From positions 1-64,000 of IMG/VR virus record IMGVR_UViG_3300025122_006404: a stretch of 64,000 nt of DNA; one strand, written 5' to 3'. The position numbers and the translations under genes are program-made. The notes below the pieces were generated by a model. The model was not told where the DNA came from. It saw only the letters and a program-made list of their open reading frames with translations, and made no database searches. This stretch comes from a virus. This document shows, in pieces, positions 59,664 through 64,000 of this stretch. The first letter of the stretch is position 1. Each line of letters begins with the position of its first letter.

Positions 59664-59814
59664 AAAATTTAAAAACGGATGGGGAATCTTTCTAATGAAA
59701 GAGTTCTGTAAGACCGACGAACCAGTATGTTATGGGCTTAGCCTAAACAAGAAATCAGCTAAGAAAGCTGTTGAAAGATTAAACAATCCAATGTACGTTG
59801 AAGATCTATCATGA
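59647..59814 (+). CDS. Small basic protein, 55 aa
   Basis: KWEVKKFKNGWGIFLMKEFC, then a helix KKSAKKAVERLN. Looks like a complete small alpha/beta domain, unrecognised. It overlaps genes on both sides. Confidence 0.55.
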   Translation: MKWEVKKFKNGWGIFLMKEFCKTDEPVCYGLSLNKKSAKKAVERLNNPMYVEDLS

Positions 59815-59897
59815 AAAAGAGAATAATTGAAGCAGGACTTTTTATGACTTTGATGATTTTGTGTACAGCCCTGGTATTTGTTCTAGCTGGAATGTAA
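59811..59897 (+). CDS. Membrane peptide, 28 aa
   Basis: KKRIIEAG followed by one membrane helix (FMTLMILCTALVFVLAGM). ATGA overlap with the previous gene; the next gene starts directly after. Confidence 0.55.
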   Translation: MKKRIIEAGLFMTLMILCTALVFVLAGM

Positions 59898-60092
59898 GTG
59901 AAAGTTGGAGACTTGGTACACTGGCTTGATTCTGTTGAGCTAGAAAAGGGATTAGGGATGGTGATAAAAATTGTGAGGAAACCCAAGATCACAGACTGCG
60001 GATTCTATAGCGAATATCATATTCTTTCTGATGAGCCCGATATAAGGGCGTTTTTAGATTATGAATTAAAGGCACTAAGTGAAGCTAGTTAG
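59898..60092 (+). CDS. GDLV-family protein, 64 aa
   Basis: GTG start. KVGDLVHWLDSVELEKGLGMVIKI. It overlaps the MazG-like gene by 14 bases. Confidence 0.7.
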   Translation: MKVGDLVHWLDSVELEKGLGMVIKIVRKPKITDCGFYSEYHILSDEPDIRAFLDYELKALSEAS

Positions 60093-60384
60093 AGACCGAA
60101 TTCCTCAAATAATTGAAGAAGGAGGAGGGTCGTGTGAATATCACGTTGCTGATTCTGATGAGTTTAAACAAAGACTATCTGACAAGATGAGGGAAGAGCT
60201 TAATGAGTTTATCGTTGATCCTTGTGTGGAAGAGGCAGCCGACATGCTTGAAGTCTTATTTGCGTTAACAGAGACTATCGACGTGGACTTCGAAGATGTT
60301 TTAGAAGTTGCACATAATAAGTTTGAAAAGCGAGGAGGCTTTAAAAACAGGATAGTCTTGGAGAAAGTAAATGAGATTGAGTAA
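60079..60384 (+). CDS. MazG-like nucleotide pyrophosphohydrolase, 101 aa
   Basis: KLVRDRIPQIIEE at the start, MREELNEF and VEEAADMLEVL as the two acidic metal-binding helices, and a terminal KRGGFKNRIVL. This is the phosphoribosyl-ATP pyrophosphohydrolase/MazG fold. Probably removes unwanted NTPs or lowers ppGpp-linked signalling (inference). Confidence 0.82.
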   Translation: MKLVRDRIPQIIEEGGGSCEYHVADSDEFKQRLSDKMREELNEFIVDPCVEEAADMLEVLFALTETIDVDFEDVLEVAHNKFEKRGGFKNRIVLEKVNEIE

Positions 60385-60547
60385 TCTAATCTTAGGATTA
60401 TTTTTTGGATGTAATTCTGGGCTTTACCCATTAAACAATAGCTGTCCAGGCGGAAATGATTGTTGGTGTGAATGGGATACAGGGCATCAATATTATCCAC
60501 TGTTAGATGAATTTGGTAATATTATGTGTGACACGGGGGAAGAATGA
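60371..60547 (+). CDS. Small Cys-rich lipoprotein, 58 aa
   Basis: NLILGLFFGC is a short signal with lipobox. The mature part has further cysteines (SCPGGNDCWCEWD). Overlaps on both sides. Confidence 0.58.
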   Translation: MRLSNLILGLFFGCNSGLYPLNNSCPGGNDCWCEWDTGHQYYPLLDEFGNIMCDTGEE

Positions 60548-60714
60548 AAGTTGGTGATTTGGTACAGAACGAGGAATTCGTCGGAATAGTCTTAAAGGCT
60601 GGAATAAACATGTGGGGTGAAGAGGTGATTCCGTCTGGCGTGCAAGTTTTGTGGAACGACGGCGAGATAGAAGTTGATTGGGAAGATGAGCTGGAGGTAA
60701 TTGGTGAAATCTAA
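60544..60714 (+). CDS. GDLV-family protein, 56 aa
   Basis: KVGDLVQNEEFVGIVLKAG, then VQVLWNDGEIEVDW: the shortest clean version of the family. ATGA overlap with the lipoprotein gene. Confidence 0.7.
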   Translation: MKVGDLVQNEEFVGIVLKAGINMWGEEVIPSGVQVLWNDGEIEVDWEDELEVIGEI

Positions 60715-60988
60715 GGAGTGGTATCTTTATGTTGTTGAGTGCAGCGATGGAACATTCTACACCGGAGTGACTACTGATATTCCTCGCAGGGTAAATGAGC
60801 ATAACACAAGCGCAAGAGGAGCAAAGTACACTCGCAGTCGTCGACCGGTGAGAACGGTGTACTGGCGTAAGATGGAAGATAAGTCCTCAGCACAGACGGA
60901 AGAGTCCAAGTTTAAAAGACTAAGTCGAAAACAAAAGCAGGAAATAATTTCAAGTCACCTTTTGGAGAAGATAGGTGAACATAGGTGA
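60704..60988 (+). CDS. GIY-YIG protein, UPF0213/YhbQ-like
   Basis: 94 residues from GTG 60704 (GGAGG six bases upstream; a TTG precedes it). WYLYVVECSDGTFYTGVTTDIPRRVNEHN is the complete GIY-YIG core with the catalytic Arg. RSRRPVRTVYW and ESKFKRLSRKQK match YhbQ-type proteins. Probably a structure-specific nuclease. Confidence 0.85.
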   Translation: MKSKEWYLYVVECSDGTFYTGVTTDIPRRVNEHNTSARGAKYTRSRRPVRTVYWRKMEDKSSAQTEESKFKRLSRKQKQEIISSHLLEKIGEHR

Positions 60989-61181
60989 TCTGGTGAAAAT
61001 TGTTCCAAATAAGCCTCGGCATTATTACTCAAGCCAACATCAGGCTGGTTCAGAATTAGAAATTGTCGGAATTCTAGTGAGCTTTGAGAAAAAGGAAAAA
61101 GATGGCGGTTGGGTAATTATGACCGGTAGCAGCTTAGAGACATACATTTCTACTTGGTGGAGCTGCGAGGTTATATCATGA
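60975..61181 (+). CDS. GDLV-family protein, 68 aa
   Basis: GTG start. NIGDLVKIVPNKPRHYYSS, then LEIVGILVSFEK. Confidence 0.68.
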   Translation: MNIGDLVKIVPNKPRHYYSSQHQAGSELEIVGILVSFEKKEKDGGWVIMTGSSLETYISTWWSCEVIS

Positions 61182-61321
61182 ATTACATAGTGAATTACGC
61201 TGTTGGTAGCATGTTATGTGCATATATTTTTGGATTTATAACAGGCTGCTTAGTAGAAACTTATTATAGAGACTCAATGAATTTACAGAAAAAAGCTAAC
61301 AAAAACAATGAAAGCCGGTGA
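61178..61321 (+). CDS. Membrane peptide, 47 aa
   Basis: One membrane helix (VGSMLCAYIFGFITGCLVE) and a basic tail. Overlaps by four bases upstream and 14 downstream. Confidence 0.55.
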   Translation: MNYIVNYAVGSMLCAYIFGFITGCLVETYYRDSMNLQKKANKNNESR

Positions 61322-61490
61322 GATGGTGAGATTCCGCACTAAGTCAAAATCATTTTTTTCTAGATATGAGACCTGGGAAATGGGGTTGCTAATTGAATAT
61401 CACAATTGGGAAAAGATCGCTATGATACTCTACAGGGGAAAAATATTTAGAGTTAGAGAATCAGATACCCAGAGATTAGAGGAAAAGTAA
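61308..61490 (+). CDS. GDLV-family protein, 60 aa
   Basis: KAGEMVRFRTKSKS, then MGLLIEYHNWEKIAMILYRG, closely matching the 59254 product. Confidence 0.68.
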   Translation: MKAGEMVRFRTKSKSFFSRYETWEMGLLIEYHNWEKIAMILYRGKIFRVRESDTQRLEEK

Positions 61491-61493
61491 AAG

Positions 61494-62339
61494 ATGATAT
61501 CTTGGGAAAAAAAATTTCTTTTTATCCACCCCCAAAAAACAGGTGGAACTTCTATTAAAGATATATTAAAAAAATATGAAGAGAGAGGGATGTTTGATAC
61601 CTATGCGAGTGAATATTTTGATGGCTTAGAAGAAAATAATTGGAGAACTCATGAGGAATTTATTAAAAATTTTAGACAGACATTGCATCCTGGATTTCAA
61701 GAACATCTAGGCAACACGCGCCGCCCAAAATTTAAAACTAATAATTTTTATCACCTTAGTTATGAACAGTATAAGTCTCTGATCCCCTTGGAACTTTTAA
61801 ACGGGTTATGTAAATTTGCCACTATTAGAAATCCATTTGATAGAATGATTTCTTTATACTTGTTCGACAATAACAACGAGTTCAATAGAGATGATTTTGT
61901 TAATAATATAAAGGAAAAACAGCATCAGCTGTTCAACGCCTGGAATCCCCAAGTCTATCATATACAGAATATAGTTCTTTCCCCCGCCGCAGACCCTCTT
62001 CCACCGGAAGAGATTCCTGGCTGGTATAGCAAGGCATCCAATGTCAAAAGAATATCTGTGGGAGGTGGTGTTGATTTTTGTTTAAAATTTGAAAGGGAGC
62101 TCCGGGATCCCATTATAATAAACAACTTATGTAACTTCTTAGGGGTTGAGTCTAAGACTCTCCGTCATTTAAATAAAAATACAGGTACCCATCGAAAACA
62201 CTATTCACATTACTATGATTCGGAATTAAGGACTCTTGTGGAGGATGCTTACTGCCTCGATCTTGAAATACTCAATTATGATTTTGAAGAAGATAGAAAA
62301 TATTTTTCACTTTCATCTCCCACGAGCTCTGAAGAGTAA
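61494..62339 (+). CDS. Sulfotransferase-family protein
   Basis: 281 residues. IHPQKTGGTSIKDIL (about residues 11-25) is the 5'-phosphosulfate loop for PAPS and ATIRNPFDRMISLY (about residues 109-122) the 3'-phosphate loop. It would sulfate a sugar or other acceptor; the acceptor is unknown. Possibly modifies virion or host-surface glycans together with the epimerase at 4093. Confidence 0.83.
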   Translation: MISWEKKFLFIHPQKTGGTSIKDILKKYEERGMFDTYASEYFDGLEENNWRTHEEFIKNFRQTLHPGFQEHLGNTRRPKFKTNNFYHLSYEQYKSLIPLELLNGLCKFATIRNPFDRMISLYLFDNNNEFNRDDFVNNIKEKQHQLFNAWNPQVYHIQNIVLSPAADPLPPEEIPGWYSKASNVKRISVGGGVDFCLKFERELRDPIIINNLCNFLGVESKTLRHLNKNTGTHRKHYSHYYDSELRTLVEDAYCLDLEILNYDFEEDRKYFSLSSPTSSEE

Positions 62340-62404
62340 GGAATAATTAGCTGTGCGCATTATTCAGCCTGGATCATTTTTGGTATAATGGTAGAGGCTA
62401 TAAA

Positions 62405-62623
62405 GTGAATAAGAAAGAAGCAGTAAATCATCCTGAGCACTATAATCAGGGGAAGATTGAGATAATTGATGCCATCGAGGATTGGGATCTTAATTTCTGT
62501 GAGGGAAATGTAATTAAATACGTGGCTCGACATCGTCATAAGGGAGTTCCCCTTGAAGATCTTAAAAAGGCAAGATGGTATCTTGATCGATTGATTTCGA
62601 GCTGGGAAAAAATAAAGGAATAA
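62405..62623 (+). CDS. DUF3310 phage protein
   Basis: 72 residues. VNHPEHYNQGKIEIIDAIE and GNVIKYVARHRHKG are the family signature, known from many phages. Function unsettled. GTG start; TATAAT at 62384-62389 lies upstream without a TGTA element. Confidence 0.9.
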   Translation: MNKKEAVNHPEHYNQGKIEIIDAIEDWDLNFCEGNVIKYVARHRHKGVPLEDLKKARWYLDRLISSWEKIKE

Positions 62624-62629
62624 AGAAAA

Positions 62630-63685
62630 ATGGGTGGATCTGACTCGATAGTCTTTAATCAGCAAAAATCATTAATTGATATTTTTTTGGAACACGATAT
62701 TTTTCGTGTAGAAAATATTAAAAAAATTGCATGGCTCGGCCTTTCAGATTTTAATAATGAGACTCTGCAACATTACAGTAAACTATTTCCTGAGGCAGAA
62801 ATGAATCTCTTCGATATAGATTTAGGCAACTGGGATATTAACAAGTCATGGGATAATATTAGATCCTTTGACCTGGTGGTGTGTCATAGAGTAACTCCCT
62901 ATGTAGATGACATGGATAACTTTGTAGAGGAATTAAAAAAGTGTATTCAGTATAATAAAAATGTTATTTGTGATTTCACCTTGTATGCAAAATATTTGGG
63001 TGACTTTAAAGACGTTCACCCCCATTGGGAGAAAGGCTCGGGTCGGGCTGCCCCAGGACTAGAGGGAAATAAATTTGATTTTAGAAATATTTTTAATTTT
63101 AGATTATTTCACAATGTCGAGAGTTCAAATCCGCACAATATTCATGTTATTCCGCTTAAAGAGGGAGAGTACCTAAGCTTCCCATATCCCTCTGTACCCG
63201 ATGCATTTACAGAAAAAAACCTGATCGAAGAAGGTATTATTCCCGATTTTCATGTTTCTCTCCTCAATTTAATAAAAGCGGATGTTTTGACATATGCTCT
63301 GTGGGCTTCAACCAAAACAAAGATATCTCAGAAGAACATTTTTAGGAAGATGATTTCGGCTTCCTATGGATATGACCTGTCTGTTCGAGAAATTCCCCGC
63401 GATTCTCATTTTTTCGAAAATCCCAAAAGTGAGAATGAAGATGAAAACAAGATGAAAACCAATAAAGAAAAATATGATGATCTTATGCTTCGATTTGCGA
63501 AAGAGATGCATGAGGTTGGAGTTACAGAGGGGATGAAGAAGATTGTAGAGGCCCAACTTAATAGAATGCCCAATTCTGTTCAGAGCAGCGCAGACGAGAC
63601 GACTCGCAAATTCACCTATATTCATGACGGTTACATGATTCAAGCCGAGCAAAAAGTTACTTTGACGGTAAAGAAGTGCAAGTAG
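62630..63685 (+). CDS. Hypothetical protein with methyltransferase-like N-terminal fold, 351 aa
   Basis: KKIAWLGLSDFNNET, NLFDIDLGNWD and FDLVVCHRVTPYV have the strand order of a SAM methyltransferase, but the Gly-rich loop is poor, so it may be degenerate. Residues 230-270 form a second domain; the C-terminal 70 are coiled and charged. Function unknown. Confidence 0.55.
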   Translation: MGGSDSIVFNQQKSLIDIFLEHDIFRVENIKKIAWLGLSDFNNETLQHYSKLFPEAEMNLFDIDLGNWDINKSWDNIRSFDLVVCHRVTPYVDDMDNFVEELKKCIQYNKNVICDFTLYAKYLGDFKDVHPHWEKGSGRAAPGLEGNKFDFRNIFNFRLFHNVESSNPHNIHVIPLKEGEYLSFPYPSVPDAFTEKNLIEEGIIPDFHVSLLNLIKADVLTYALWASTKTKISQKNIFRKMISASYGYDLSVREIPRDSHFFENPKSENEDENKMKTNKEKYDDLMLRFAKEMHEVGVTEGMKKIVEAQLNRMPNSVQSSADETTRKFTYIHDGYMIQAEQKVTLTVKKCK

Positions 63686-63903
63686 GTGATTTGGTTATTC
63701 CGTGGGCAAGTTATCCACCAGCCTTCCCGTCTTTTTCAGATATCACAAGAAGTGATATCGGTATAGTAACCCAGCTGACAAGGATCGACGGCGATGCCAT
63801 CGCCTGGGTTTTCTGGAATGACGGAAAGCATGAGTGGTCACCCAGAAAAGATATTGCAGTAATAAGCGATAGAGAAGAAGATTGGTTCAAACGAAAGCCA
63901 TAA
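63676..63903 (+). CDS. GDLV-family protein, 75 aa
   Basis: GTG start overlapping the previous gene by 10 bases. QVGDLVIPWASYPPAF, then DIGIVTQ, then AWVFWNDGKHEWSPRKDI, one of the clearest members. Confidence 0.7.
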   Translation: MQVGDLVIPWASYPPAFPSFSDITRSDIGIVTQLTRIDGDAIAWVFWNDGKHEWSPRKDIAVISDREEDWFKRKP

Positions 63904-63924
63904 TTATAATACGGAGACGTTAAC

Positions 63925-64000
63925 ATGAAAAAGGGAGACAGGGTGAAGATAAGAACATGTATGTCTAATTCTGGTGATTTTTCGATGTCTGGAAATGTGA
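63925..64000 (+). CDS. GDLV-like protein, 3'-truncated by the window edge
   Basis: ACGGAGACG precedes ATG 63925. KKGDRVKIRTCMSNSGD begins like the family. The frame is open to the end of the window. Confidence 0.5.
   Translation, partial: MKKGDRVKIRTCMSNSGDFSMSGNV

Noticed and set aside
60503-60802. 99-residue minus-strand frame opposite the GDLV and GIY-YIG genes
   Set aside because: The + strand genes here have family motifs and overlap properly; the minus frame has none.

Overview
The window reads as part of the genome of a large tailed bacteriophage (jumbo-phage scale), not a bacterial chromosome. About 110 tightly packed genes, nearly all on the + strand, are joined by ATGA, TGATG or TAATG stop/start overlaps. 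Many encode proteins under 100 residues. The recognisable genes are typical of large phages: DnaE-type polymerase, nucleotide salvage enzymes, ATP-dependent DNA ligase, DinG/XPD-type helicase, sigma factor, GroEL, DnaJ, peptide deformylase, GreA, DUF3310, a MazG-like pyrophosphohydrolase, GIY-YIG proteins and six tRNAs. No capsid, tail, portal or terminase gene is recognisable, so those genes must lie elsewhere. Lipoprotein signals and periplasmic thioredoxins point to a Gram-negative host. The Asp/Thr-rich TlpA-like and VWA lipoproteins resemble those of Myxococcota or other delta-type lineages (inference, low confidence).

Layout. 0-3 kb: C-terminal part of DNA polymerase III alpha, with a convergent HxGH nucleotidyltransferase. 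3-8.2 kb: nucleotide and sugar metabolism (P-loop kinase/TS-like fusion, NAD epimerase, GMP reductase, thymidine kinase, DHH phosphoesterase, dCMP deaminase). 8.2-17 kb: an Fe/Mn superoxide-dismutase homologue, many unrecognised acidic or helical proteins, a membrane-protein run that may be a lysis module (10.5-11.9 kb), and a pol-beta-type nucleotidyltransferase. 17-25 kb: helicase, phosphoesterase, HxGH nucleotidyltransferase, a very long ligase-like/NTase protein with a probable internal start, and a PD-(D/E)XK-like nuclease. 25.8-34 kb: a terminator followed by a promoter, then GroEL, sigma factor plus a separate HTH protein, peptide deformylase, DNA ligase, GreA and tRNA-Thr. 34-43 kb: a mixed-strand island of exported proteins (two VWA lipoproteins, three TlpA-like thioredoxins, a trypsin-like protease, two HExxH proteins) with a deaminase and TilS. 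43-47 kb: five tRNAs, DnaJ and small genes. 47.8-50.6 kb: adjacent malate synthase and isocitrate lyase, a complete glyoxylate shunt. 50.6-64 kb: small genes, many of them 'GDLV' proteins, plus exonuclease, methyltransferases, a sulfotransferase and tiny membrane peptides.

How it works together (inference). The phage supplies nucleotides and DNA processing, redirects transcription (sigma, HTH partner, GreA) and supports translation and folding (tRNAs, TilS, deformylase, GroEL, DnaJ). It appears to modify host carbon flow (aceB-aceA) and the envelope (lipoproteins). Ten intergenic sites share the pattern TGTA(A/G)(A/C/T)(T/A)-N15-TA(T/A)AAT, which I propose as the phage's own promoter class. 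Several functionally unrelated proteins share an amphipathic N-terminal segment of the form LRxxIxxEL, which may be a capsid-targeting or localisation signal.
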